Source: Phormidium tanganyikae FI6-MK23
GTDB taxonomy: Bacteria; Cyanobacteriota; Cyanobacteriia; Leptolyngbyales; Leptolyngbyaceae
DNA length: 64,000 nucleotides
Assembly: GCA_019359175.1 (NCBI GenBank)
Contig: JAHHHU010000009.1
Location: forward strand, 1-64,000
Direction: 5' to 3'
Each line of letters begins with the position of its first letter. The first letter of the stretch is position 1. Below the pieces are notes generated by a model. The model was not told the DNA's origin and made no database searches. It saw only the letters and a list, made by a program, of their open reading frames with translations. Position numbers and translations under genes: made by a program. This document shows, one piece after another, positions 18,083 to 26,683 of the stretch.

Positions 18083-18172
18083 GGTCTAAAGTCATCGATT
18101 GTTCACAAAGCGAACATTGCACGATCGACTCGGTAAGCTGCTCTAGTTTCACTCGATACGATAAGGAAAGAA

Positions 18173-18844
18173 ATGGTAGTGACCAAGGATAGACCGCTCG
18201 CAACAATGTTTCGTCAGATTGGAGGAGGCGCGTATCCTCCCGTTATTGAGACGTTTGAACGTGGCAAGACGATCTTCTTTCCGGGCGATCCGGCGGAGCG
18301 GGTCTATTTTTTGGTGAAGGGTGCAGTCAAACTGTCGCGGGTCTACGAAGCAGGCGAAGAAATTACGGTAGCGCTGCTGAGAGAAAATAGCGTATTTGGG
18401 GTGCTGTCGCTGATTACTGGACAGCGTGCCGATCGCTTTTATCACGCCGTTGCCTTTACGCCCGTCGAACTGCTTTCAATCCCGATCGAACAAGTCGAGA
18501 AAGCGTTGAAGGAAAACCCTGAACTCTCGATGTTGATGCTGAAGGGCTTGTCTTCGCGGATTTTGCAGACCGAGATGATGATCGAAACGCTGGCACACCG
18601 GGATATGGGATCGCGGTTAGTGAGCTTTTTGCTGATTCTCTGTCGCGATTTTGGTGTACCGACGCAAGAAGGCATCATGATTGACCTCAAATTGTCGCAC
18701 CAAGCGATCGCAGAAGCCATTGGTTCCACTCGCGTCACCGTGACCCGATTGCTCGGTGATTTGCGTCAGGACAAAATGATCTCTATTCATAAGAAAAAAA
18801 TCACCGTTCACAATCCTGTAACGCTCAGTCAACAATTCACCTAA
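18173..18844 (+). CDS. ntcA: Global nitrogen regulator NtcA
   Basis: The 223-residue CRP-family protein matches NtcA along its whole length. Residues 25-140 are the effector domain ([20 protein letters not shown]), residues about 110-140 the dimerisation helix, and residues about 170-205 the DNA-binding helix-turn-helix ([20 protein letters not shown]). NtcA senses 2-oxoglutarate, with PipX as co-activator, and activates nitrogen-assimilation genes. The upstream GTA-N8-TAC box indicates positive autoregulation. The gene is monocistronic as far as can be seen, with DUF3084 starting 118 bases downstream. Confidence 0.97.
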   Translation: MVVTKDRPLATMFRQIGGGAYPPVIETFERGKTIFFPGDPAERVYFLVKGAVKLSRVYEAGEEITVALLRENSVFGVLSLITGQRADRFYHAVAFTPVELLSIPIEQVEKALKENPELSMLMLKGLSSRILQTEMMIETLAHRDMGSRLVSFLLILCRDFGVPTQEGIMIDLKLSHQAIAEAIGSTRVTVTRLLGDLRQDKMISIHKKKITVHNPVTLSQQFT

Positions 18845-18961
18845 TTGGCGTAGAATTCTTTCCTTGAGGACGCGCCCGAAGTTTAGAGCCAACAGGCATA
18901 ATGAAAGGCGAGTCTGGAATTGTCCTAGATCGCGTAGGTCTGGGGGTGTCTTGGGAGCTGT

Positions 18962-20356
18962 ATGTCCGATGTCGGGCTGATTTTAATTCTGGTGGTGTTG
19001 GTACTGGGTGGGGTGATCGCGACAGTTGGCGATCGCTTAGGAACGCGCGTGGGAAAAGCGCGGTTGAGCTTATTTAATCTCCGTCCCAAGCAAACCGCTG
19101 TCGTCGTGACGATTTTGACTGGGACGCTGATTTCTGCCACAACGCTTGGTGTATTGCTGCTTGCGAGTAAAACCTTTCGCGAAATGCTGCTGAATTTTGG
19201 GCGGATTCAAACGGAATTACGCGATCGAGGACGTGATTTAGAGAAAACTGCCGCTGATCTCAAGGCGACCGATGCTCAGAAAACTCAGGTCGAGAAACAA
19301 CTGACCGAAGCGCGATCGGAACGTGCCCAAGTCGAGGAGCAGCTAAAGCGGATCAATGCGGATTTGAAAACTTCGGTCGATCGACAGCGAGAAACAAACG
19401 CTCAACTTCGCACGACTGAGGCACAGCGCGATCTCACCCGCAGTCAGCTTGTGGCGGTGTCTGACCAAGCCCTAAAGCTTCGAGGTGAGATTGATCAACT
19501 GCAATCTGAGCAAAAAACATTGACCGAACAGCGCGATCAAGTGAAAGCACAGATTGCAGAACGCGATCAGGAGATTGCAGAACGCACGAGCCTGATCGAA
19601 CAGCGAGATCGAGATATTAGCGATCGCGATCGTGTGATTGCTCAACGCGAGGAAGACCTGAAAAAGCTGGAAACACAGCGAGCCACCCTCACCGAAGCAG
19701 TGCAGCAGTTTGAACGCGCTGTGCAACAGATTCGCAGCGGCGACCTAGCGATTTATCGGACTCAAGTGCTATCTTCTGGCGTGGTGCGCGTGGTGGAGTC
19801 GGACGGAGCGAAAGCGGCGGTGGATCAACTCTTGCAATACGCCAATCGTGCCGCCCTCGAATCGCTTCAACTCGGGCGCAATGATCAAGTCGTGCAGATT
19901 CCGATTTCAGAAGTAGAAGATCTGATTCGGCAAATCAGGGACGGCAAGGATTATCTAGTTCGGGTGCAAGCGCGGGCGAACTACGTTAAAGGAGAAAATC
20001 GACCCGTTTTCGTTTACATCAATGCGGTTCCGAATCGAGTCGTTTTTCTCGCTGGGGATACCGTGGCATCCCAAACGATCGATCCGAGCAAGCTCTCCCC
20101 GCAGGACTTTCAAAAATCGATTCAGGATTTGCTTGCGGCTTCTACCTCGCGTGCCCGTGTCGCTGGCGTTTTAAACGACAACGTACAAATCGAAAAACTG
20201 CTTACATTAGGATCATTCATCGATCAGCTTCGTCGCTATCCCACTGCGGTAGAACTCCGTGCGGTCGCATCCAATGACACCTATACTGCTGGTCCGCTCA
20301 AAATAGAGCTAGTGGCAGTTCAAAACGGACAAGTGGTACTGAGAGCATCAAGCTAA
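18962..20356 (+). CDS. DUF3084 membrane coiled-coil protein
   Basis: The 464-residue protein has two N-terminal membrane helices (about residues 4-22 and 43-68). A long charged coiled coil follows (about 75-260, rich in E, Q, R and L; ERDQEIAERTSLIEQRDRDI is typical). A globular C-terminal region (about 265-464) carries the DUF3084 signature. The family is nearly confined to cyanobacteria and has no assigned function; the layout suggests an envelope-anchored structural or scaffolding protein. A strong ribosome-binding site (GGGAG) precedes the ATG. The following RuvX-like gene begins 20 bases after the stop, so the two probably share a transcript. Confidence 0.85.
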   Translation: MSDVGLILILVVLVLGGVIATVGDRLGTRVGKARLSLFNLRPKQTAVVVTILTGTLISATTLGVLLLASKTFREMLLNFGRIQTELRDRGRDLEKTAADLKATDAQKTQVEKQLTEARSERAQVEEQLKRINADLKTSVDRQRETNAQLRTTEAQRDLTRSQLVAVSDQALKLRGEIDQLQSEQKTLTEQRDQVKAQIAERDQEIAERTSLIEQRDRDISDRDRVIAQREEDLKKLETQRATLTEAVQQFERAVQQIRSGDLAIYRTQVLSSGVVRVVESDGAKAAVDQLLQYANRAALESLQLGRNDQVVQIPISEVEDLIRQIRDGKDYLVRVQARANYVKGENRPVFVYINAVPNRVVFLAGDTVASQTIDPSKLSPQDFQKSIQDLLAASTSRARVAGVLNDNVQIEKLLTLGSFIDQLRRYPTAVELRAVASNDTYTAGPLKIELVAVQNGQVVLRASS

Positions 20357-20376
20357 CAAGGAAGTAGAGGCATATC

Positions 20377-20790
20377 ATGGCGGAACAGCCAGTCATTCTG
20401 GGGTTTGATCCGGGGCGGCAAAAATGTGGATTGGCAGTCATGGGAGTCGATCGACGAATTTACTATCACGAAGTCATCAGCGCCGAAACGACGATCTCAA
20501 CGATTCAATTTTTACGCGATCACTTTCCGATTTCCCTGCTGGTGATGGGGGATCAAACTTCCTCGAAGGATTGGAAACAAAAGCTAGAGGCGGAACTGAT
20601 TGAACTGCGCGTGATTACCGTAGATGAGCGCAATAGTTCATTAGAGGCGCGCGATCGTTATTGGCAGATTTATCCGCCGAAAGGGTTGACTCGCTTGATT
20701 CCAGAGGGAATGCGAACGCCCCCGCGCCCGATCGATGATATTGTGGCGATTTTGCTGATTGAGCGATATTTAGAACGATTGGTGAGTTAA
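20377..20790 (+). CDS. RuvX/YqgF-like RNase H-fold nuclease
   Basis: The 137-residue protein has the RNase H-like fold of the YqgF/RuvX family. The first strand is ILGFDPGRQKCGLAVMG with a catalytic Asp at residue 11. The second acidic site lies in VDERNSSLEARDRYW, and the final one in RPIDDIVAILLIERYL. YqgF matures pre-16S rRNA, and related proteins were annotated as Holliday-junction resolvases; which role applies is not visible. It is probably co-transcribed with DUF3084. Cyanobacteria commonly have a second, typical RuvX elsewhere, so this may be the divergent paralog. Confidence 0.75.
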   Translation: MAEQPVILGFDPGRQKCGLAVMGVDRRIYYHEVISAETTISTIQFLRDHFPISLLVMGDQTSSKDWKQKLEAELIELRVITVDERNSSLEARDRYWQIYPPKGLTRLIPEGMRTPPRPIDDIVAILLIERYLERLVS

Positions 20791-20868
20791 GTTTATCGAT
20801 CAATTTGCCTGGCGAGGAACTCCCTTGGTTTTAGGATAGAGTTCGCTACATCTTGGGAGATGCGGAAC

Positions 20869-23394
20869 ATGGACGTTTTAGAGCGGGCGGAATGGTTGCG
20901 GCAGCGGACGGAATTTTCGAGGCTGTCGATCGAGGCATTGCAGGCGATCTCTCAACAAGTCCAAGAACAGCACATTCAGGAAAATCGCCGGATTGGGCTA
21001 GAAGAGACTCAGCCCGAAGCGCTCTACATTCTTCACGATGGACATCTTGAGAGCTACCGCACCAGTAAAACGAGTGTGGCAAAAGTCACCAGTTTGATTC
21101 CAGGTGCGATCGTTTATCTCAAAGAACTCTTGCTTGATCGGGTGGCAGAAGAAACGACGATCACGCTAAACGATTGCGTGCTTTGGACGATTCCACGCGC
21201 AGAATTTTTGGCGATCGCGCAACAGTTTCCAGAGATTGCCCAAAGCGTTTCACAACAGCTTGCAACTCAGCTAGAACAGGTTTCTTCACAATTAGCGTAT
21301 GAGCGGGAACGACAGATCGCCCTGCGTCCCTATCTTGTGCCGAAAGTGAAGCGCGGGATTGTGGGAACCAGTCGCTATGCGGTGCGATTGCGGCAGGACA
21401 TTAAAAAAGCGGCAAGCGATCGCGGTTCTGTGTTGATCTTCGGGGAACCGGGACTCGAAAAAGATAACTCTGCGGCATTGATTCACTTTGGATCGAGCGA
21501 TCGTAAAGAGCCTTTGATCAAAATCAACTGCAATATTTTGCAGCCTGCTGAACTGTTTGGGCGAGTGGGTAAGCCTGGATTGCTCGATTGGATTGGGCGC
21601 GGCACGATCATGCTGAACAATTTAGAAGACATTTCGCCAGAGTTTGAAGACAAACTGGTTCAGCTATTAAAAACAAGCGAGTTTACTCCGATTCATCGAG
21701 ACGGGGAACCAGAGCCAGAAGCGCGATCGTATGAAGCGAGAATTCTGATGACTTCTGAGAAAATCTTGCCGCGATTAGAGAAATGCAAGCTGATCGATCA
21801 TGTGATCAAAGTGCCACCGCTGCGAGTCAGAAAAGCGGATATTGCAATTCAAGCGGAATACTATCTCAGTTTGATTGCTCGATCGCGCGGCATTACAAAG
21901 CCTAAAATCACGCCCGAAGCATTGCGCCGATTGCAAGGCTATGATTTTCCAGGAAATCATGTTGAGCTAGAAAACTTGCTAGGACGTGCCTTAACTCAAG
22001 CGGAAGGCGCGGAACTCACCGAAGAGGTCTTTTGGTCAACGGGCGACAAAAACCGTCGATTTCGGGTGAATTTGCTCAATGTTTATCCGAAGCTGCGGCA
22101 ATTTCTCAGAAGTCCGTGGTGGACAGACCGAATTAACTATGGCTTTACTTTGGGAGTGTTTGCTGTGGTTGTTACGGTGTTGATGGTTGCACCGCAGAGC
22201 CGCGATCGTAATTTTGCGCTGAATCTATTCTGGGCTTGGTGGTGGATGCTGATTTTGATCTCGTTTCCATTTGTGGGGCGGCTTTGGTGTTCGATTTGTC
22301 CGTTTATGATTTACGGCGAACTGGCGCAAAAAATATCCCTCTGGCTCTATCCGCGTAAGTTACAACTTTGGCCAAGACAATCGGCTGAAAAATGGGGCGG
22401 TTGGTTTCTGTTTGGAATGTTTACGCTGATTCTACTTTGGGAAGAACTGTGGAACTTAGAAAACACTGCGTATCTATCGGGCTATTTATTGTTATTGATC
22501 ACTGCTGGAGCAGTAATTTTCTCAGTGTTATTCGAGCGGCGGTTTTGGTGTCGATATCTATGTCCGATCGGGGGAATGAATGGCTTATTTGCCAAGCTCT
22601 CGATGATTGAACTGCGGGCACAACAGGGAATTTGTTCGGCAACTTGTACGACTTATCAATGCTACAAAGGCGGAGCGCAAAAAGGCGAAGGACTGGAAAC
22701 CGGAGGCTGTCCAATCTATTCACATCCCGCACAGCTTCAGGACAATCGAGATTGTGTGCTGTGTATGACTTGTCTTAAGGCTTGTCCGCATCGATCGGTA
22801 GAACTCAACCTCCGCCCACCTGGAATTGAACTGTGGACAACGCATCATCCGAGCTATTCTGAACTTTGCTTATTGTTCCTGCTGTTCGGAGCGGTTTTTC
22901 TACATCGATTGCCTGCGATTGAACAGTTGGTAGGTATCAGTTTGCACCTAGATCGATTTAGCAATCACGCGATCGTATCAATCTTCGCTTTGATGTTGCC
23001 TGGAACGATCGCGCTAATTTTCCACCAACTTTTGCGACTGTTGAATCGTCGATCGCGTCCTTTTCTCGAACTTGCCTACGGTTATCTTCCACTTGTTCTC
23101 GGTGTCAGTCTCGCCCACTATTTACATTTGGGTTTAACCGAAGCAGGACGAATTCTACCTGTGACTGTGGCGACGTTTGGCGGCAGTACGGAATTAATGG
23201 CAACACTACCGATCTCAGTTGCACATCCGGCAGTGGTTGAATTTTTGCAAGCTGTTACGATCGTTGGAGCATTTTGGCTGAGTGTCTTTCTGACTCAAAA
23301 AATCGCCCGTCAACCGATTCGTACCCTGATACCGCAACATTTAGCAATGGTAATCCTTGGATCACTCTTGTGGAAATTGATTATTATTTCATGA
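20869..23394 (+). CDS. Fusion of cNMP-binding-like, degenerate sigma54-type AAA and NapH-like iron-sulfur membrane domains
   Basis: There are three recognisable parts in about 841 residues. The N terminus (about 10-150) resembles a cNMP-binding fold. Residues about 160-400 follow the sigma54-activator AAA layout, with strand IFGEPGLEKDN in the Walker A position, GRGTIMLNNLEDI for Walker B, and PPLRVRKADI and GYDFPGNHVELENL near the end. The C-terminal half has several membrane helices and NapH/CcoG-type cysteine clusters: CSICP, CRYLCPIGG, and CVLCMTCLKACPHRS, which fits a 4Fe-4S site. Walker A lacks the GK(S/T) core and the GAFTGA loop is absent, so ATP use is doubtful. Cyanobacteria lack sigma54. 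ATG at 20869 has GGGAG at good spacing and is preferred to 20860. It may be a membrane redox sensor or electron-transfer protein. Confidence 0.8.
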   Translation: MDVLERAEWLRQRTEFSRLSIEALQAISQQVQEQHIQENRRIGLEETQPEALYILHDGHLESYRTSKTSVAKVTSLIPGAIVYLKELLLDRVAEETTITLNDCVLWTIPRAEFLAIAQQFPEIAQSVSQQLATQLEQVSSQLAYERERQIALRPYLVPKVKRGIVGTSRYAVRLRQDIKKAASDRGSVLIFGEPGLEKDNSAALIHFGSSDRKEPLIKINCNILQPAELFGRVGKPGLLDWIGRGTIMLNNLEDISPEFEDKLVQLLKTSEFTPIHRDGEPEPEARSYEARILMTSEKILPRLEKCKLIDHVIKVPPLRVRKADIAIQAEYYLSLIARSRGITKPKITPEALRRLQGYDFPGNHVELENLLGRALTQAEGAELTEEVFWSTGDKNRRFRVNLLNVYPKLRQFLRSPWWTDRINYGFTLGVFAVVVTVLMVAPQSRDRNFALNLFWAWWWMLILISFPFVGRLWCSICPFMIYGELAQKISLWLYPRKLQLWPRQSAEKWGGWFLFGMFTLILLWEELWNLENTAYLSGYLLLLITAGAVIFSVLFERRFWCRYLCPIGGMNGLFAKLSMIELRAQQGICSATCTTYQCYKGGAQKGEGLETGGCPIYSHPAQLQDNRDCVLCMTCLKACPHRSVELNLRPPGIELWTTHHPSYSELCLLFLLFGAVFLHRLPAIEQLVGISLHLDRFSNHAIVSIFALMLPGTIALIFHQLLRLLNRRSRPFLELAYGYLPLVLGVSLAHYLHLGLTEAGRILPVTVATFGGSTELMATLPISVAHPAVVEFLQAVTIVGAFWLSVFLTQKIARQPIRTLIPQHLAMVILGSLLWKLIIIS

Positions 23395-23562
23395 GGAATT
23401 CTGGGAAGCCCCGCGTCATCAGGATGATAAACTACCCAGAGGTACAGACTCTCTCTTTGGATAGGTTGCAACGATCGGTCAATCGGTCAATATTAACCAA
23501 ATAAAGAATTTCTCTGTACAATCTGTACCCATCCATTCGATGTTCAACACATCACCATAGAT

Positions 23563-24183
23563 ATGGGCAACCGAACCATCCCCCTGAAAACTGTCACCGC
23601 TCCCCGATCGCCGAATCGATCGACTGAGCGAAAATCACACACAAAACTATCACACGCAAAGCCGTCGGGCTTACGTTTCCTACTCCACTTTGCACAGCGT
23701 CATCCCTTCATCTGTTTGTTAGCCGTTTGGAGTTCATTTCTCTTTTTCGGTTGGTTAGCCGTTTCAGGCTTAACCTACACCAATCCCGCCCCTGTGGAAG
23801 TGGCACAATCACCCGTCGCAGAATCCAAACCACCAAGCCCTTTTGAATTTAGCAAGCCTGCGAATACGTTCGGCTTATTAGCGATCGTAACTGCCAGTTG
23901 TGCGGTCACGTCGGTGCTCCTCGCGCGTCAGTTGCGCCCCGTCAAACCTGCGCCCCGTCGGGCAGTCAAGCGGCAATCTGCTCCCACTCCTGCAACAGTG
24001 CGCTCAACTCGTCCACGGCAATCGATCGAGAAACCGCCAGCCAATGTAAAAACTGCGATCGTGCCCAAACCTCCGACTCGTCCGTCCGTCGTCACAGTCA
24101 TTATCGAAGACGAAAACCCGCTAGAAATGGGCGATGCAACCTTAGCGGATTTATTAGACATCCGGCAGCAAGCGAGAGGATAA
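23563..24183 (+). CDS. Membrane protein of unknown function
   Basis: The 206-residue protein has a basic N-terminal tail (residues 1-43), a hydrophobic helix at about 45-68 (HPFICLLAVWSSFLFFGWLA) and a second at about 102-122. A long Pro/Arg/Lys/Thr-rich linker follows, then a short acidic C-terminal motif (IIEDENPLEMGDATLADLLD). The C terminus looks like a conserved interaction segment. I do not recognise a named family. It is separated from the fusion gene by 168 bases and from the FAS1 gene by 122 bases. Confidence 0.7.
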   Translation: MGNRTIPLKTVTAPRSPNRSTERKSHTKLSHAKPSGLRFLLHFAQRHPFICLLAVWSSFLFFGWLAVSGLTYTNPAPVEVAQSPVAESKPPSPFEFSKPANTFGLLAIVTASCAVTSVLLARQLRPVKPAPRRAVKRQSAPTPATVRSTRPRQSIEKPPANVKTAIVPKPPTRPSVVTVIIEDENPLEMGDATLADLLDIRQQARG

Positions 24184-24305
24184 CAAGGATCTACTAATTT
24201 GTATTCATTGTTGCAAAAACCTTCCTTTTGGATTATTTCATCTGATGGAGGAAGTTCGCGTTCGTAACTTATACGCTGAAAGTGAAGTGTTTACTATGAG
24301 TAACA

Positions 24306-25226
24306 ATGAAAACATCACTGAAGCGTTTAATTACTGGAATTTCTGCGATCGGCTTAGGAGTCGGTATTGCGGTTCCCTCGATCGCACAAAGCCAATTTAC
24401 TCCCAACGCTGAAACCACCCCAGCAAATACGCCTCAAAATTCTCCTGCACCGACAGATCGTGATACCGGTGTGCCTCCGGTGAGCGGTCAATCTGGTCAA
24501 AACACTCCTGGAAGCATCACTTCTCCGAGCAATTCCAACGATTCTGGCACGACGAATCAAGGTGTTCCTAACAATCAAGGTGTTCCTAACAATCAAGGTG
24601 TTCCCAACAATCAAGGTGTTCCCAACAATCAAAGTGTTCCGGGTACTGTTGCTCCTGCAAATCGTCCTGAAACCAACAATCTACCAGGTGGAAATTCTTC
24701 GACGGGTACATCTTCCCCCTCGTTTGCTGGATCTGAAAATCAATCGATCGATCAAATCGTTCGCACCAGCCCTTCGTTTGAGTTGTTCAACGCTCTGTTG
24801 CGCGTAGCAGATTCCAACTCAAACGGTACATTCTCGTCTGAACTCACAAGCGGCGATTACACAGTATTCGCGCCGACCGACGAAGCACTCGCAACAATTC
24901 CTCCCGCAACGTTCAAAGCTTTAGTACAACCTGAAAACCGTGCTTTGCTAGCGCAAGTTCTGCAAAACCACGTGGTCAGAGGTAGAGTTTCCTCGGCGGA
25001 TTTGGCATCGAAAGAAGTTCGATCACTGGGTGGTAATGCGTTGGCGGCTCAAGGTGGCGCAGGTAGCTTGACGGTTGGCAATGCACCCGTTGTTGGGGCT
25101 GATATCCAAGCTGATAACGGTATTATTCACGCAATCAATGGCGTGATTCTTCCGGCTGATGTGCAAGGAAGACTGTCTAGTTTAGCTCCTCAAGCGGGTG
25201 TGCCTGCAACTCAGCCTTTGCGCTAG
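24306..25226 (+). CDS. Secreted FAS1 (fasciclin) domain protein
   Basis: The 306-residue protein starts with a signal peptide (KRLITGISAIGLGVGIAVPS, cleavage probably after SIA). A long low-complexity, Asn/Pro/Ser/Thr/Gly-rich region (about 30-140) includes four and a half NNQGVP hexapeptides. A single FAS1 domain follows at about 145-290: SPSFELFNALLRVADSN, YTVFAPTDEALATIP and NGIIHAINGVILP are the family blocks. FAS1 proteins are adhesive or cell-surface proteins. It is probably periplasmic or extracellular. No partner genes are apparent. Confidence 0.9.
   Translation: MKTSLKRLITGISAIGLGVGIAVPSIAQSQFTPNAETTPANTPQNSPAPTDRDTGVPPVSGQSGQNTPGSITSPSNSNDSGTTNQGVPNNQGVPNNQGVPNNQGVPNNQSVPGTVAPANRPETNNLPGGNSSTGTSSPSFAGSENQSIDQIVRTSPSFELFNALLRVADSNSNGTFSSELTSGDYTVFAPTDEALATIPPATFKALVQPENRALLAQVLQNHVVRGRVSSADLASKEVRSLGGNALAAQGGAGSLTVGNAPVVGADIQADNGIIHAINGVILPADVQGRLSSLAPQAGVPATQPLR
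24555..24641 (+). repeat. 18-bp coding tandem repeat in the FAS1 gene
   Basis: AATCAAGGTGTTCC(T/C)AAC is repeated four times head to tail (24555-24626), with a fifth degenerate copy. Each unit encodes NQGVPN. Units 1-2 and 3-4 differ by a T/C, suggesting recent slippage or duplication. Confidence 0.9.
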
Positions 25227-25255
25227 AGATTTCTTGGCTCCTTTTCTTGGGCTAG

Positions 25256-25401
25256 TGTGTATGCACAAGCCGATCGGTCATTGCTGAGGTTCTTCGCCCC
25301 CTAAATCCCCCATTCTGGGGGACTTTGAGCAAGAGAGAAGTTTAGAATGCCGAGAAATTTTTCAGTTTCAAAGTCCCCCAAATTTGGGGGATTTAGGGGG
25401 C
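25256..25401. mobile_element. MITE-like palindromic repeat, copy 2
   Basis: The core (25296-25401) has the same termini as the cobN element (GCCCCCTAAATCCCCC and its inverse), with inner arms GGGGGACTTTGA and TCAAAGTCCCCC. To its left, GATCGGTCATTGCTGAG (25272-25288) is identical to the inverted right flank of copy 3 (30453-30469), so the repeated unit is longer than the core. The right side lacks this extension and runs into the end of the pentapeptide-TPR gene. It lies between two convergent genes and could also act as a transcription stop. Confidence 0.75.
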
Positions 25402-25435
25402 AGTTATCCGCCCCAAACCAAGCGATAAGCAACTT

Positions 25436-26197
25436 CTACCGCACCAAGAACATTTGCAACAATCCGCCGACAACGTTGATCAGGGTTTGACCAAAACCAC
25501 CACCCGATCGCTCTTTCGGCGGATTTTTCAGCGTTTGGGCAAGCATTCCCGCAGTCTTCGCATTCCCGACATCGCCCTGCCGCTCAAACAATACAGAAGC
25601 CTGTTCAGAATCTAGAATTGCGCCCTTTTGATCTCCGAGTTCCAATCGCGCCATCGCTCGACCAATGAAAGCTGGAGCCGAATCGGGTTTGCGAACCAGG
25701 GCTTGATTGAAATTCTCGATCGCTCTTTCGTACTGCTTACGTTTACCAGCTTCCATTGCCATCTGGTAAAATATCTCGGCATTGCCCGCCGTCGTCGGAA
25801 GCCCAATCGCGCCTTGAATAAAGGCAGTTTCCGTCTGCGTTCCGTTTAGATCTGCACCGACGAGATACGATCGCGTTAAATCCGTTCCTTGCAAATTCGC
25901 GCCCGTTAACTTCGCCCCTGCAAGATTCGCGCCACTTAAGGTTGCCCCCGCAAGATTCGCGCCTGTAAGATTGGCTCCTGTGAGATTTGCCTGACTGAGA
26001 TTCGCGCCTGCGAGATTTGCGCCTGTGAGATTTGCACCGGGCAATTGAGCAAACACCAATCCAGCGCTTGTTAACTCACAGTTGGCGCATTGTTTAGTCG
26101 AAAGCAGTTGGCGAACATGATCGAGATTTTCAGCTTGAACTGGGAGCGCGACACCGAGAGAAAACAGCGCAGCAACCGATAAATTCGTGCGAATCAT
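25436..26197 (-). CDS. Exported pentapeptide-repeat and TPR protein
   Basis: From MIRTNLSVAALFSL the protein has 253 residues and a signal peptide ending near VQAENLD. A CANC motif (about 38-41) precedes a run of about twelve A(N/D)LXG pentapeptides (about 47-120). A TPR-like helical region follows (about 135-215; AMEAGKRKQYERAIENFNQA, APAFIGRAMARLELGD). The C terminus is hydrophobic (FGQTLINVVGGLLQMFLV). The start at 26197 is chosen because the longer frame adds residues before the signal peptide. It is probably periplasmic or thylakoid-lumenal; the function is unknown. Confidence 0.8.
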   Translation of the reverse strand: MIRTNLSVAALFSLGVALPVQAENLDHVRQLLSTKQCANCELTSAGLVFAQLPGANLTGANLAGANLSQANLTGANLTGANLAGATLSGANLAGAKLTGANLQGTDLTRSYLVGADLNGTQTETAFIQGAIGLPTTAGNAEIFYQMAMEAGKRKQYERAIENFNQALVRKPDSAPAFIGRAMARLELGDQKGAILDSEQASVLFERQGDVGNAKTAGMLAQTLKNPPKERSGGGFGQTLINVVGGLLQMFLVR

Positions 26198-26327
26198 AAA
26201 CAGGAACCTTAACCGGGAAGGGTGAGCAGGAAAACACTTCATAGTACTGTCTCGTGACCGATGTGACGGATTTTCTGAGGACAGCTTGAGTGTTCCTGAA
26301 TTTGGATCAAAAATCTAAAATGGAGAG

Positions 26328-26579
26328 ATGGCTAAAAAACAAAAGTTTCCTCATCTCGTCGGCTCGAAGTGGACTTCCCAGCAAGAAACCTGGGGCTGGA
26401 GACATTTTCAGGTCGTCAATCGCAAAAATGAGGGCGAATGGGTATTTGCGGAAATGGTGGCGGCTTGTGATCCAAACGTGCGGTTTTGGATGAATGCGAA
26501 ATTGCTCAAAGATCGATCGCAGTGGCAAGCAGGCTGGAAATCGCTGAACGAACAAGAAGAATCGAGCTTTTTATACTGA
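26328..26579 (+). CDS. TIGR02450-family Trp-rich protein
   Basis: The 83-residue protein has W at regular positions (GSKWTSQQETWGWRHFQV, RFWMNAKLL, WQAGWKSL), matching the small TIGR02450 Trp-rich family found in cyanobacteria and some proteobacteria. Its function is unknown. GGAGAG lies directly before the ATG. It is divergent from the pentapeptide-TPR gene and followed after about 100 bases by the phosphatase gene with its Pho-box-like site. Confidence 0.85.
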   Translation: MAKKQKFPHLVGSKWTSQQETWGWRHFQVVNRKNEGEWVFAEMVAACDPNVRFWMNAKLLKDRSQWQAGWKSLNEQEESSFLY

Positions 26580-26602
26580 GCATAACTGTTCCCTAGAGTC
26601 TC

Positions 26603-26633
26603 CTTAACCTTACGGAGCAGATTGCCTTAACCT
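26603..26633 (+). promoter_or_regulatory. Pho-box-like repeats upstream of the alkaline phosphatase
   Basis: CTTAACCT occurs at 26603-26610 and again at 26626-26633. CTTAACCT repeats at about 11-bp steps are the cyanobacterial Pho-box consensus bound by the SphR/PhoB response regulator. The two good copies are 23 bases apart, about two steps, and the copy between them is poor. It lies 50-80 bases before the start of a phosphatase gene, which fits phosphate-starvation control. Confidence 0.6.
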
Positions 26634-26683
26634 ACTACCGACACACTGGGTTTAGAAGTTTCTACCTACAGTGGCCCATCGCT

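Noticed and set aside
23898-24197. A 99-codon frame within the membrane protein gene
   Set aside because: It is an out-of-frame shadow with low-complexity composition.
24555-24641. Possible CRISPR-like array
   Set aside because: The 18-bp units are head to tail without spacers and encode NQGVPN in frame, so this is a coding tandem repeat.
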